Of a DNA stretch of 64,000 nucleotides, positions 1 to 11,171 are shown in pieces. This DNA comes from Alopecurus myosuroides (taxonomy: Eukaryota > Streptophyta > Magnoliopsida > Poales > Poaceae), in NCBI GenBank assembly GCA_028641055.1, contig CM054062.1:21894536-21958535 (forward strand). The letters run 5' to 3'. The notes beneath the pieces were generated by a model that worked only from the letters and a program-made list of their open reading frames with translations, had not been told where the DNA came from and made no database searches. A program made the position numbers and the translations under genes. Position 1 is the first letter of the stretch. The number at the start of each line of letters is the position of its first letter.

Positions 1-2790
1 TTTTTCTTACCATGGAGTAAATTTTAATTTCCACATGATTTCATGGTTGGGTACTTGGTATCATTTAAATATTGACGCAAAATTTTAGAGGCTTGGAATG
101 CTGGGAATGTGTTTGAACCGTATTGTAAAAAATAAAATCTTGTTAATTTGGGAGTTTCATGTCGGGAGCGTTTCTTCCGAGTTTTATTTTATTAATTTGT
201 GCGGTTGCTTTCTTTTATCTTGACACACGATGTGTTTTGGTACATTGGTTGGAATCCTCAACATCGTGAAATTCCAATTATCAGGTCAGTATCGAGAATC
301 GTAGCACTGAAAACTATATTCATGGACAAAGTCAAATGCTGTTCATTAATAAGGCTACAGAAGAGTTGTCTATTAGTAGTACTATAGAAGAATAAGATGC
401 AGCTAGGATATTTGAGTGAGACCACAGCTTTTAGAAATGACTTGTCCAAAAAAATTCAGATGTTCAGTAATTTTTTTTATCAGATAAAGGTAATACCTGA
501 AGATAGTAATATTTCTTATTCAACTAGCTAACAATGTGTTCTGATTTTGTATTTTGGATCCACTTTGCAACTATGTGTACTATCAGATCATATGCGAGCT
601 GGCCTTCGTATCTTTTGTGGCTTAAGATTGGTCGAGTTCTTAAGTCCATCCAGTATAGTATTCGTAGATAGTATCTCATTGTTCTTTGCTCTGGACAACA
701 CTACAAAGCTCTTCTGGAGATATAGGATGGCTACAAAGAACTCAAATGTCGCGTTATTCAATAGATGGCACATCTCGCTTTCATGAGATTTTGCAGGATG
801 TCAGGTGAACTGTTTACCTGTCCAGTGAAGTATTGGTGAATCATGTGTAAACACATTACTATGTTTTGACACATGTAGTCTTGTTCCTATGAAGTTATAT
901 ATCAATTAATCCCTTCATCTACTTTTATAAGGCATTGTTTGACTCAGTGTTATCTCTCAAAGTGTTACCATTAATGTCTTTTACTATTTTCCATACTTAA
1001 GTGTCGTAGTTATATGGATGTACTTTTTGATGCACACTTGTTATTTCTATGTTTCAGAACTTAATGTTGCTGGATTAATTAGTGGTCAGAAGGGTTATGG
1101 TAATTGACCTGCTTATATGGAGTACATTTTTTGGTGCACTGAGAACATTGTTGCGTCCCGCAATTGAGGTGACCGTCCACGACTTCATTTCTTCTAATCT
1201 TTGACTTTTCAGTGATTTACAAGAGTTACTGACACTGATTAGATTAGTTTTACATAGGCTGAGGTTGATGTCATTGTTTATTGTGTATACACAACATACT
1301 GATGCAATAGGTTCTTGCTGGATATTGTTCTACCATCACGTAGAATTTGAATCACATGGTCATTAATTGACGGTTCAAGGACATAGAGGAAAAAATGTTT
1401 TGTATTGCGGTCATGGTATCTTTTGTTTTTTTGGAAATGGTGTGTGGAAAACCGGCTTTCCAAAGTGGAGGGAATCAGGAATTGTCAGAAAGTGTCAGTT
1501 GATTTCTTTCAAGGAATCTTTCTCTCTATATATATATCAATCAAATACCTGGGTTTATATATTGCTTGTTTCATCTTGCCTTCCATCATTTTTTTTCATC
1601 CGTGACGCATGCTCTGTATATAAGTATAATAATAACAATTTTTCCCCTGCTGATTTTTAATCATGTGTCTTATTTGTTATTCGAAGTGCTTCTTTGATCA
1701 TTGTCAACTTGCTCGCTTATTATCTATACAGAGGGTCAGGATAAAACAACTGGCCTGTCAATCTGTATCAGTATCTAAGTTGCATTTGGTTCTTTTGGGA
1801 TTGCGCTATGTCCTCGGCATATTAACTATGATCCAGGCATGTGATTTAAACGCATATGAACTGGTACAATTGAAAATGGAAATCTAGCACAGAGGCTGAT
1901 GTGCTTTGGTGGGTCATCTAATCACATGGAAGGAAATCTTAAATTTACATGGATAATATGTACTTGAGATGGAGAAAATCTTGTTATCCTTCTCAATTCT
2001 CAATACCTTGTATGGATGCACGGATTGCTACCATTTTTATTAGTCTTGTGCTTACTCTTCCTACTAAAATGAATAATCATCTTTCGTACATATTTATATA
2101 TTCTAATGCAAAAAAGAAAATCTGATGATGTTTATGTCATGGAATGAGATGATTGCTTTTTTCTAGAATTTTACGTGCTGAATAAAAACAAGGTATGTGA
2201 ATGCACATAAGGGAACAATAATGTTTCTTTTCTCAATCTTATAGTGCTGTACATACTTTTGGAGTGAGTATGAGAGTAGTTTTCATTTTAGATTGCAGGG
2301 TGACGCATGGTTACTGATAAAGTAGGATGGAAATGATTTTGTGAACAGAAACGTTGGGGCCGATTCTGATAGCCACGTTATTACTTAATACTAGAAGATT
2401 CTTAGATGTGAATATTCTGCAGCTTTTAATTGAACATTGTGCCAATTCAGAATGATTTACACTATGAGACTCGTACCTTTTCTAGCATGCAGGTATGGAA
2501 CACTCAAGGCATTTAATTTCCACTGAAGAGAGGAAGATAGATCATAGACCACTGAAGCTTGAGATGTCTAGATGCTGGTGCCATGTTTTCTGCAGAAATC
2601 TCAGAACGCCATTCACCTCAGCAGGATGGCATAAGATGTTTCAAGTTTATAGTGGAATTGGTCGCGAGAAGATATTTCGAACTTCTTAGACTCTTAGAAA
2701 TGGCACCTAAGGTTTTGCTTTAATTTACAAAAATATATATTTCTCTTCACACGTACAACCTGAGTGTTCATTTTTTGTTGCCTTGTATAT
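1..2790. other. AT-rich intergenic or intron-like sequence, no gene recognised
   Basis: No open frame longer than about 100 codons and no protein family is recognisable on either strand. Several short stretches end in splice-like AG or begin with GT, so this could be intron or untranslated sequence of a gene whose exons lie to the left. I see no terminal repeats or target duplications that would make it a transposon. Confidence 0.4.
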
Positions 2791-2794
2791 AACT

Positions 2795-3131
2795 GATGAG
2801 CCTTTGGGCCCACAAAAAAATAGAAGGCCTAAGTTTTAGAGAAGTCATTTGGAAGGTTATAATTTCTTTCTAATGGACGATTGGATAGCACCTGAACGTC
2901 CAGGAGGCGCCCAAGGGGCGCCCCAGCCACTAGTTCCCACAAAAATCGGATGGTCACAACCTGATTTTATACGTTGCCACGTGTGTTGATTTTCCTCTTG
3001 TGTTCCGCCTTCCTTCGCTTCGTCGACCGATCGACTCGGTCGTGGTGGGCCATCGTTCGCATTGTGCGCGTCTGCTAGCTCCGGCCGTGTTGGGCCAAGC
3101 CCCGTGTGTGTTTACCTTCCCTGCCTGCCAT
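2795..3131. other. Unassigned segment with a short GC hairpin
   Basis: Moderately GC-rich sequence with a compact inverted repeat near 2904-2922, where GGCGCCC and GGGCGCC arms are separated by a few bases. It lies directly left of the retroposon-like insertion at 3146. No coding signal is convincing and the hairpin has no assigned role. Confidence 0.3.
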
Positions 3132-3145
3132 CTGTCTTCTGTCCC

Positions 3146-3525
3146 AAATACTAAGGGCATGTGCAGTCGTTGCGACGCCCTGCGTCTGTAAAAGTTGTCC
3201 AGGTCACGTATAGACTTCCCAGTACATAGGATATACAATAGCAAATATTTTTGGGCCGACGGTAACTACAAAATAGCATGGGCGTTACAGCTTTGATTCC
3301 GTGGAAAACGGATCTAAGTGATCCAGTATAGACAGCCCCGCTCGGTACAACGGGAGACAGCCCGTCTATAACAAACTATTTTTTATGCTAATAGATCGTC
3401 TATATTTGTACAGACGGCCCGGGCTGTTTTTCCTATTCTCTCTCCTCCACGTAATATTATTTCCTACGTGGACTGTATAGACTGCTGAGTAGACACTGTT
3501 GTACATGCCTAAAAAAAAAAAAAAA
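3146..3525 (+). mobile_element. MITE-like element with poly(A) tail and 14-bp flanking duplication
   Basis: The core runs from GGGCATGTGCAG at 3155 to an inverted match ending GTACATGCC at 3509, flanked by TAA on both sides as in PIF/Harbinger-type MITEs. It is followed by fifteen A residues (3511-3525). The 14-mer CTGTCTTCTGTCCC occurs exactly at 3132-3145 and again at 3526-3539, immediately after the A run. A long target duplication plus A tail is the signature of LINE-mediated retroposition, not of DNA transposition. See findings. Confidence 0.55.
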
Positions 3526-3539
3526 CTGTCTTCTGTCCC

Positions 3540-4705
3540 CGGAATTTGTTTCCTCGCCGGTACGGTCCCGTTCAATTGTCTACCAGTCGGTTCTTCTCGG
3601 TACAGTCGTTCTGGTCAGCTCCTACTTCTCCATCAATTTCTCCATCGCGGTTTCAGATCTGGTGATCTTTCGCTGCTGATATGTTGCCCGCTTCCTGCCG
3701 CCCTGCTGTGCCGGACGGCTCCGCTCACGTACGTGGTCGCGGGGTCCTCACGCGCGCGGGGATTGTGGTCAGCCCCGGCCGTCGGCCCCTTCATCGTCCC
3801 GTCGTCGGGCACTGCCCCACGGTTCGTTTCTTGGGGTCGTGTGCGCCGTCCATCTAGAGGTGGCCTTCGGGATCGGTTTGTGGGCGCGGCCCTGGTCTAA
3901 TTAGTGCGCTGCTCGGTCTGGTTGTCTGTTCGAGAATGCCGCTGCTTCTTCGCATTCTTTTTCGTTTGCCGCCTGGTGCTTTTGGTTCCGGTTTGCTCTC
4001 GGTTTCGCCGTTCCATGTCCCGTCCTCCATGACTGGCGTTTCTGCTGTTCGTGCCCATGCCGGTGCTCCTTCCACGCCAGGTCCGTGTTTCTCCTCTGCT
4101 TTCTCTGTGTTTTTGCTTTTATGTACTATATTCTTACCGCATAGGTGTCGTCTGCGCAGGTTCTAGGCCGCCCCCGTTGCCTCTGCTTGCGGCTGATGAG
4201 CAGCTTCGACGTCGTCGCCAAATTTGGCAGGGCAAACGGCTTCCTCAGGTATGTTCTTTATTGTTGTCTCCTTTTATTTTTGCTGATTTCTCAGTCTCAG
4301 CCCGTGTGGTTTTAACTCTTTTTCCTGTCTGCAGCCGTGTCTTCTTCCCAGTCTAGGAGTTCACATGTCGTTACTACTTTTTCCCCGTGCGGGCTTCTAC
4401 TCTCCGTGTTGTGTCCTATCCAACTCCGTTAGGTAGTCCCCTATCAACTTCAGTTATTTTCATTTTCAGTTATGTTGTGTGCTCCTTGTGGTACAGGGTT
4501 GATGCGTTTTAGCTCTGTGATACATTTTAGTTCGTTTTCAGTTCGGTCTGTACCTATGGTCAGCCGGTTGGAGGCTGCTGCTAATCGTCATAGGAGGAGA
4601 GTTGTCGTCTCTTTCCTACGTGGTAGAGCTCCAAGTGTGGTCCTCAGAGATATATTCATAAGCACGAAGAAAAAACACAGAAATCGTAGCAGCTGGATTA
4701 GTTAG
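3540..4705 (+). pseudogene. GC-rich gene-like remnant with splice-like sites
   Basis: A GC-rich block with CpG-rich codon-like composition and several plausible introns: one begins at the GTATGT after 4246 and has an AG near 4293, and another acceptor CTGCAG lies near 4333. Short arginine-rich frames occur around 4190-4250 and 4560-4640. No single frame stays open and I recognise no family. It may be the 5' part of a captured or decayed gene; coordinates are approximate. Confidence 0.25.
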
Positions 4706-6460
4706 TCTTCTCTAATCTGCATACATATTTGCTCTTCTTTCAGATTTTCAGTTTGGTTCAAATTTGTTTCTAGGGTGAGTTTGGTCCTGAGATCACGATT
4801 TGCATGCACAAAACAAATTAGCAAATTTATCTTTCTTTTTTGACAGATTACCAAGCTCTTCTTATTTCACCAAAGGGATTTCTTAATTATAAATTACTCT
4901 TAGTTCAGGATTCACGTGAGAGATTTAGGGACAACGAATCTGCATTTTCTCCAGTACGGTGTCTGCAGATATTTATTGCAATACCTGCGGGGAATGGGTG
5001 CTTTTCTCTGAAGCATTAACATCAATTTGGTGCTACAATATATATGCTTAAATTGGAATTTGGCGATGTTTATGGGCAAAAGAAAAATGAATATATGCTT
5101 CTCTTTTTTGACTGATGTATTAACCATAGACCTCTAATTCACATGAATAGCTCAACCCGATATGTGAGCTGATATATGGTTTAATCACTATACCGTAAGG
5201 TGCTTATAACATGCACATTTTCTATATGAGATGGACGATCAGAAGTTTACTTATTACGGGACATCTGATTTTAACTTGGTTGCAACTCAATAGCCATGGA
5301 TCTACCGGTGCAGGTTAACTTAGTTCTATACACGCTCCCCAATAATAAGTGTGTTCAAAAAAGATTTTGTGGGGTGGAAGAAAATAGCTCATACAGATTC
5401 TAAATTACTTCCTAAACACATATTACTATGCATTTTCTTACTTACCATGTCATGAGTTCTATTTTAAAGAGCATGAACGAGATATGCAATTTTAACACAT
5501 AGGAGAGGGTCCATTGGAGAGTGTGGCCACTTCTTGATTACATGACCAGTTCCATTGCCTTCAAACTAATCTGATTTCATTCAAGCAGTTAAAACTTTTC
5601 TATTTCTTTTGTCGTTGGAGCCTGCATACAAAGCTCTGTCTATTATTTATCGTATGTCGTATTTGTCCATTGAGAAGAGAAAAGTACTTGATCATTCAAC
5701 AGTGTAAAGGGTAGTAGATACAAGGACCAAAGCTTATTCACCGCAAGCCTATTAAATGACAGTTGATAAAAGAAATCAAAATTTACATCTGCCGTAGTAT
5801 CGCTTGTATCTTCAGTTCGTTTTTTCTCAAACATTTTAACTTATGTCTAGTTTCATGGGAAGAACATGGCCAGATGACTGCGGGCTTCTCTGCTTACCTT
5901 GCAGTGTCCAGGATGCGCATATGGAAAATTTATATGTGGCCATGTACCAGTGCTTCTAAGTATGGATCTGTCTTATAATCTTTGTTACGTACCTAGCTAT
6001 ATTGTCTTCATATTTTTTTTTGAAACTTATATACTGTCTTCATTGTTGGAAAAAAAACTTTTGATGGTCATATTTTCATGTAAGCATAGATATTTCAATA
6101 CAGACCGAAATGACAGGTTTCTGGATATCTTATACCTCGAATGTTCTGACCCTGCTCCTTGACCGTCCTGCTACCTCACCAGCTTTAATACATATATTTT
6201 ACAAGTCCAAGGTAACATTCAGTTATGTGTAAAATTTCGTAGCTAGATAGCTATGCCTACGGAGTCTCATATATTATATTCTCTACCAGGTGAAATGATT
6301 GTACAGAAGTTTAAACCTTTGGGAGTAGTTGTTGTGATAATGCAGTAATAGAGCATTTGAAGTCATATATTTTGAGATCACATAGTTTTGTCAGGACCTT
6401 ACATCGAAATTTAATACTCCACTTTGAGGTTTGGGCTCAGTATATAGGGTAAGCCCACAG
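4706..6460. other. AT-rich spacer, nothing recognised
   Basis: Continuous AT-rich sequence with only short chance frames and no terminal repeats or tandem arrays that I can see. It forms the left flank of the hAT element that starts at 6467. Confidence 0.4.
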
Positions 6461-6539
6461 TTATTCGGCGGATCCACAGGGTGTCCAAGGTGGGCCAAGG
6501 ACCACCCTGAGATTTTGATTAGGCCCGTATAACATGTAT

Positions 6540-6946
6540 CATGTATGCAGTATGCTCCAGAAAAAAAAAAAGGATACGCTAGATGCACTGGATCGATCCC
6601 TCGTCTGGTTGACTCGTTCGGTCGTTCCTCTTCTTTTCCGCTCGTACGAGGCAGCGACCCAGGCGCCCAACGCTCGCCGTCGTCCTCCACTCTCCAGACT
6701 CCAGTGCTCCGCCGCCGCACTTCCTCCGGGCATCCGGCCGTTCGGCCCGTTCCCCATGCTCGCCGTCGCCGCGACGCAATGATGCGGCCACCGCTCGCGC
6801 TCGGGGCTCGCCCTAATCTTCCCTAACCCTAGCGACGGCCGACGGACGAGGGAGCCAGGGAGGCCGACGCGGCGACGACCGGCGCCGGCGCGCCGCAGCT
6901 TTCTGAAGGGTTCAACTTCCCGGCGCCGCCGCCCAATTTCAGCAAG
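6540..6946 (+). promoter_or_regulatory. GC-rich 5' leader exon of the hAT transposase gene
   Basis: This GC-rich block contrasts sharply with the AT-rich flanks and ends at a donor-like CAAG/GTATAA at 6943-6952. An intron-like AT-rich stretch runs to an acceptor TTGTAG ending at 7083, 13 bases before the transposase ATG. This fits a 5' untranslated exon plus intron. No upstream ATG frame extends into the transposase frame. The transcription start cannot be placed from sequence alone. Confidence 0.4.
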
Positions 6947-7096
6947 GTATAACTTCAAGTCTTCTGAAATCTGAATCAATCCCCAATTTCACAGATTATT
7001 GAGTGTGATTAAATGTTGTATGCAAGTTAAAAATTATTGATTATTAAGCCTGATGTATTGCACATTTGCACACACTTATTGTAGAACTTTTGGAAA

Positions 7097-9604
7097 ATGA
7101 AGAGGACTGGATCCATCGCTTCTCTGTTCCTCAAACATGCGGCAAAGAGGAATGCTTATTCTCCAGCTCCTTCCCCAGCGGCAGATTTGGTAGAAGAGCA
7201 AATTGAAGAAGTCGTGAATGAATTGCAGATCGAAGAAGTTGTGATGGAAGAGCCACCTGAAGAATCACTGCAAGAGGAAGGTGTAACTGAAGATTTGGTA
7301 GAAGAGCCATCTTTTTCTCCACCACCTCCGGTTTATGATATTAATCGACTGCCACAAGATCCTGCGGAAAGACTACCTATTGCTGATTATCCCATCAATG
7401 ATCAAGATGCAGTTCGGAGGGCATATATTATTAAAGGTCCACACCGAAATCCTGAACATGCCTTTCAAGGTAGATTAATTGGCGATAGAGTTCGTCAATT
7501 CAGTCCTTTTTGGTTTCATAAACATCACTGGCTTGAATACAGTACAAAAAAGGAAGCTGCGTTTTGTTTTGTATGCTACTTGTTCAAGGAGAAAAAAACT
7601 AGTGGCAAGGGAACCAATGCATTTACAGATGGTGGTTGGAACAATTGGAATAGACAAGATGCACTTGTGAAGCATGTAGGTGGTGTAACAAGTGCGCACA
7701 ATGCAGCCCAAGAGAAATACAACTTATTTGTGAATCCTCGTGCAGCAATTGATGACCTTCTTGTGAAAGTCGATAGTGAGAAATTACGTCTTTACAAGAT
7801 CAGGTTGAAGTATTCCGTTAGGTGCTTGAAGTTTCTTCTTCATCAGGGATTGGCATTCCGAGGACATGACGAAACAGAAGAGTCTCGCAATAGAGGTAAC
7901 TTCGTTGAGCTTCTCAAATTGCTTGCAGCAAATAGTGAAGAAGTGAACAAGTTTGTTTTGAAGAATGCCCCGAGTAATTGTACATTGATTAGCCACGGGA
8001 TACAAACAGAAATAATTCAATGTTGTGCACTACAAACTAGAAGGCAAATTATTGAAGAACTTGGTGATGATAAATATGCTATACTAGCTGATGAGTCAAG
8101 TGACGTGTCACACAAAGAACAACTAGCTCTATGCTTGCGTTTTGTTGATAAGCTAGGAAGACCACGTGAGCACTTTCTTGGAGTTGTTCATGTGAGTGAT
8201 ACTACTTCATTGTCACTTAAGAAAGCAATAGAAGAATTACTTGTTTATCATGGGTTGTCTATAACTCAAATCCGTGGGCAAGGTTATGATGGGGCTAGCA
8301 ACATGAGAGGAGAAATTAAAGGTTTGAAAACTCTGATCATGAAAGAGTCACCTTCAGCCTATTATGTTCATTGTTTTGCACATCAGCTCCAGCTAGTTCT
8401 TGTTGCTGTTGCCAAGGGAAATAATGATTGTGTGTGGTTTTTTGATCAAGTGTCTCTCTTGCTTGGTATTGTGGGAGTTTCTTGTAAGCGTCATGACATG
8501 CTTCGGAATGCTACACTTCAAAATATCATGAAAGCAATTGATTGTGGTGAATTGGAAACTGGTAAGGGATTAAATCAGGAAATGGGGTTACCTAGGCCAG
8601 GAGAAACTCGATGGGGCTCTCATTTTAAAACTGTTCTCAACATGATTGCTATGTATTCCTCAATCCGTGATACACTCATATCTCTTGGAGAAGATACTTC
8701 ACAAAGAGGTGATTGGCCAAAAATACATACTTTTGTTGGAGTATTTGAGTCATTTGACTTTATTTTCAATGCGCACTTGATGCTTGTCATTCTTGGATAC
8801 ACTAATGAACTATCTGAGTGTTTGCAAAGAAGAGACCAAGATATTCTTACAGCAATGAAGCTTGTTCGGTTGGCAAAGGATAGAATGCAAGAATTGAGGT
8901 CTGACGGGTGGGATGCATTCCTGCAAAAGGTCACATTATTTTGTAATAAACATGGCATTCAAGTTCCTGCAATGGAGGAGAACTATGTGCCTTTTGGAAG
9001 ATCAACACGGTTTTCTCGAAGTCAAACAAATGATGATAACTTTAGAAGAGAAGTTTACCTTGGGATAGTTGACAAAATTATTCAAGAGCTGAATAATCGA
9101 TTCGATGAGATCAATATGGAATTGCTTTCTTGTATGTCGGCCTTGAATCCCGCCAACTCATTTGCTGCTTTTGATGCACACAAGCTACGTAGGCTTGCTG
9201 AGTTCTACCCTGATGATTTTTCACCGCAAGATTTGATGCATCTTGAGCTACAACTTGATAACTATATTGATGACATGAGAAAGGATGAAAGCTTTAATGG
9301 CCTAGAAAATCTTGTTGATCTCTCGGTTAAGCTTGTGGAAACAAGGAGGCATATAGTTTATAATTTGGTGTATTTGCTTCTCAAATTGGTATTGCTTCTT
9401 CCGGTGGCAACAGCAAATGTGGAAAGAGCTTTTTCAGCAATGAGTTTTGTGAAGAACAAGTTGAGAAATAGTATGGGTGATAGTCTTTTGGATGATTGTC
9501 TAGTTACATTCATTGAGCAAGAGGCCTTCTCCAAAGTGGATGACGATGATATTATTGAGACTTTCATGGCCATGAAAAGGCGTTGGCATGATAAAAAAAG
9601 TTAG
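7097..9604 (+). CDS. hAT transposase, TTF-type zinc finger and dimerisation domain
   Basis: The 835-residue frame is uninterrupted. An acidic, proline-containing N-terminus (about 1-95) is followed by a TTF/ZMYM1-like zinc finger with C157, C160, H193 and H201. Next comes the DUF4371-type part of the RNase H-like transposase fold, with D332 in LADESSD and D398 in GYDGASNM as likely catalytic acids. A C-terminal hAT dimerisation domain (about 740-815) contains the hallmark NVERAFSAM, whose E776 may be the third acid. Such proteins bind element ends and catalyse cut-and-paste transposition in the nucleus. The start is the first ATG after the presumed 5' intron acceptor. The inverted repeats around the gene favour a transposon over a domesticated host gene. 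The absence of any stop or frameshift makes it the best-preserved gene here. Confidence 0.9.
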   Translation: MKRTGSIASLFLKHAAKRNAYSPAPSPAADLVEEQIEEVVNELQIEEVVMEEPPEESLQEEGVTEDLVEEPSFSPPPPVYDINRLPQDPAERLPIADYPINDQDAVRRAYIIKGPHRNPEHAFQGRLIGDRVRQFSPFWFHKHHWLEYSTKKEAAFCFVCYLFKEKKTSGKGTNAFTDGGWNNWNRQDALVKHVGGVTSAHNAAQEKYNLFVNPRAAIDDLLVKVDSEKLRLYKIRLKYSVRCLKFLLHQGLAFRGHDETEESRNRGNFVELLKLLAANSEEVNKFVLKNAPSNCTLISHGIQTEIIQCCALQTRRQIIEELGDDKYAILADESSDVSHKEQLALCLRFVDKLGRPREHFLGVVHVSDTTSLSLKKAIEELLVYHGLSITQIRGQGYDGASNMRGEIKGLKTLIMKESPSAYYVHCFAHQLQLVLVAVAKGNNDCVWFFDQVSLLLGIVGVSCKRHDMLRNATLQNIMKAIDCGELETGKGLNQEMGLPRPGETRWGSHFKTVLNMIAMYSSIRDTLISLGEDTSQRGDWPKIHTFVGVFESFDFIFNAHLMLVILGYTNELSECLQRRDQDILTAMKLVRLAKDRMQELRSDGWDAFLQKVTLFCNKHGIQVPAMEENYVPFGRSTRFSRSQTNDDNFRREVYLGIVDKIIQELNNRFDEINMELLSCMSALNPANSFAAFDAHKLRRLAEFYPDDFSPQDLMHLELQLDNYIDDMRKDESFNGLENLVDLSVKLVETRRHIVYNLVYLLLKLVLLLPVATANVERAFSAMSFVKNKLRNSMGDSLLDDCLVTFIEQEAFSKVDDDDIIETFMAMKRRWHDKKS

Positions 9605-9792
9605 TCTTGTTTTCAGTTTTTTATCCTCTCTTTTATGTAAAATTCAAACTTCCTCATGAAATATTATATGTTGCAAGACTCTATCAGCTTTTGTTCAATT
9701 ATGTGCTATAATGTTGACATTTCTGTATTATTGTTGCAACAATTTTATGAAGCCGGACCACCCTGACTCAAGATGCTGGATCCGCCTTATTC

Positions 9793-10365
9793 CTTATACT
9801 CCTACTTAAATGGTTATTTTTGTTCCTTTGCCTCAAGAAGAGAAGCACCAGCCAACCAGTTCATCGAATTCCTAAGTAAAGACAATAACATCATTATTCT
9901 CTTATCAGACGACGAAGGGGATGCATGAAGGTGTTAATATCACTAGGAGGAAAAATAATCAGGGTAGTTACATGGATATAATAATCAGTTACTTTCGAGC
10001 TATCAAAATCCACTGTTTGTTATTTTGTTAGTACACAGTGGGATAGAAAGCTTTGTGATGCGATATGGAACAATATCAATGTCATGCTCTCCTGCTTATT
10101 AAGGACTTTTTGCCTTTCTCTCTAGAAAAAAGGGGGACTATCTTCCTGTAACACACCAGCCACGCCTCGCCACCCCCGCGAACACAACGGGGGACGAGCG
10201 TTTTCATTTATATTTGTCATGTCACGGCTACCTCGGAGGCCCCCCTTCGGTTCTTCTTCAGGTTTGTTTTCTTTGGTTTGTTACCAGTCGGAATTTCATT
10301 CCTGGTCGGTAAATGAATACACTGTTTCTCCTTATTTTGTATCAATGGCATGGTTTAACATGTAG
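9793..10365. other. Spacer right of the hAT element
   Basis: Mostly AT-rich. A GC-richer patch at about 10140-10310 ends in donor-like CAG/GTTTGT at 10259-10266 and could be an upstream exon of the remnant at 10366-10710. I cannot assign a product. Confidence 0.3.
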
Positions 10366-10710
10366 AGTGCATATACAGTCTCGCCACTCAATCCATCAAC
10401 TCTTGCTGGTGCTTTCCACGATGACAGTTCATTAGGTACTCTCCATATATATGATTATGATTTTTTCTTAGTATGACATGGTATAATTTAGCATTCGTAT
10501 GTACTGTGCAAACTTTATCTTTCATGATCTGATTGCATCTTAACTTATATTACATGTCACCGTGCAGTTACTTATGTCTATCCATATGATCCGTCTTCAG
10601 GACTTCTGACAAAGAAAGATTGCCAACTTAAGCAAGCTGAGGATGGCGTTCTGGATTTGAATAACGCTGTACCTGTATTTTCCCCGCGTAAACTAAACCT
10701 TGAGCTCTGA
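10366..10710 (+). pseudogene. Two-exon gene remnant, product unknown
   Basis: Exon A (10366-10435) is preceded by TGTAG and followed by GTACTC; exon B starts at 10568 after CCGTGCAG. Splicing them keeps one reading frame through the junction, reading SSLVTYVYPYDPSSG across it and LTKKDCQL downstream. The frame ends at TGA 10708-10710, which already lies in the retrotransposon fragment that follows, so the true 3' end is missing. Conserved splice sites and a continuous frame argue for a real former gene, perhaps captured by a transposon. I do not recognise the family. Confidence 0.45.
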
Positions 10711-10990
10711 TACCATTTTTACTGTCACGCCCCGAGACCGGGCCTGGGAGAATGACAGCCGCCGCGTGCCTATAGACCCGTGAGCTATACACGCGCAACG
10801 CGTAGAAATACATGATAAACCAGCACAGTGGATCTCGAATAGTTCAATTGCTCTATTTACAAGATTATTATTATAATTACAATGTAAATTCTCTAACGTC
10901 TTCCTATCCCGCTAGTCCTAAATCTTGAGCTTTGATACTACTTTTAGTTATATATATTTTTAACCATGCTGTAGTCCACGCAAGAAAACA
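10704..10990 (-). mobile_element. LTR retrotransposon fragment with PBS, minus strand
   Basis: On the minus strand, TGGTATCAGAGC (10704-10715) matches the initiator-Met tRNA primer-binding site and follows an LTR-like end in GTGACA (from 10723). The rest of the LTR would extend to higher coordinates. A degenerate copy of the same motif is seen at about 10927-10940. No internal coding region remains, and the right boundary is a guess. Confidence 0.45.
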
Positions 10991-11159
10991 AGCCTGAGTC
11001 AGCCACTAGTATGGCGCCAGCACATGATCTAACATGGCCCACATAAAGAAATATCTGCCGACTAAGCTAACACAAGTTCAACTTGCCTAGTAATTAAAAG
11101 GCCACGTTCATGTCTTAAGGATCACCTCGTACTAACTCGGCTTGTACTACACTAGCTAG

Positions 11160-11171
11160 TAATGTTAATTG
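11160..11171 (+). repeat. 5' target-site duplication of LINE 1
   Basis: TAATGTTAATTG here matches TAATGTCAATTG at 22904-22915 with one mismatch in 12. The second copy lies directly after the LINE tail, once the inserted Helitron is discounted. Confidence 0.75.

Larger units (their letters stand above)
6467..9786 (+). mobile_element. hAT-type DNA transposon with intact transposase gene
   Basis: The two ends carry an inverted repeat: GGCGGATCCA at 6467-6476 and TGGATCCGCC at 9777-9786. A weaker inner match of GGTGG(G/T)CC type follows on both sides. The hexamer TTATTC lies directly outside each end (6461-6466 and 9787-9792). hAT elements normally make 8-bp duplications, so the 6-bp match is either a decayed 8-bp site or a boundary error of 1-2 bp. 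The element is 3.3 kb and contains one transposase gene with a GC-rich 5' exon, so it could be autonomous. Confidence 0.7.

Noticed and set aside
6461..9794. A perfect 8-bp hAT target duplication
   Set aside because: Only TTATTC matches; extending to 8 bp on either side gives mismatches.
10704..10940. Two tandem primer-binding sites marking a complete small LTR
   Set aside because: The second motif near 10927 is degenerate and its flank does not resemble an LTR end; I kept only the first as a signal.
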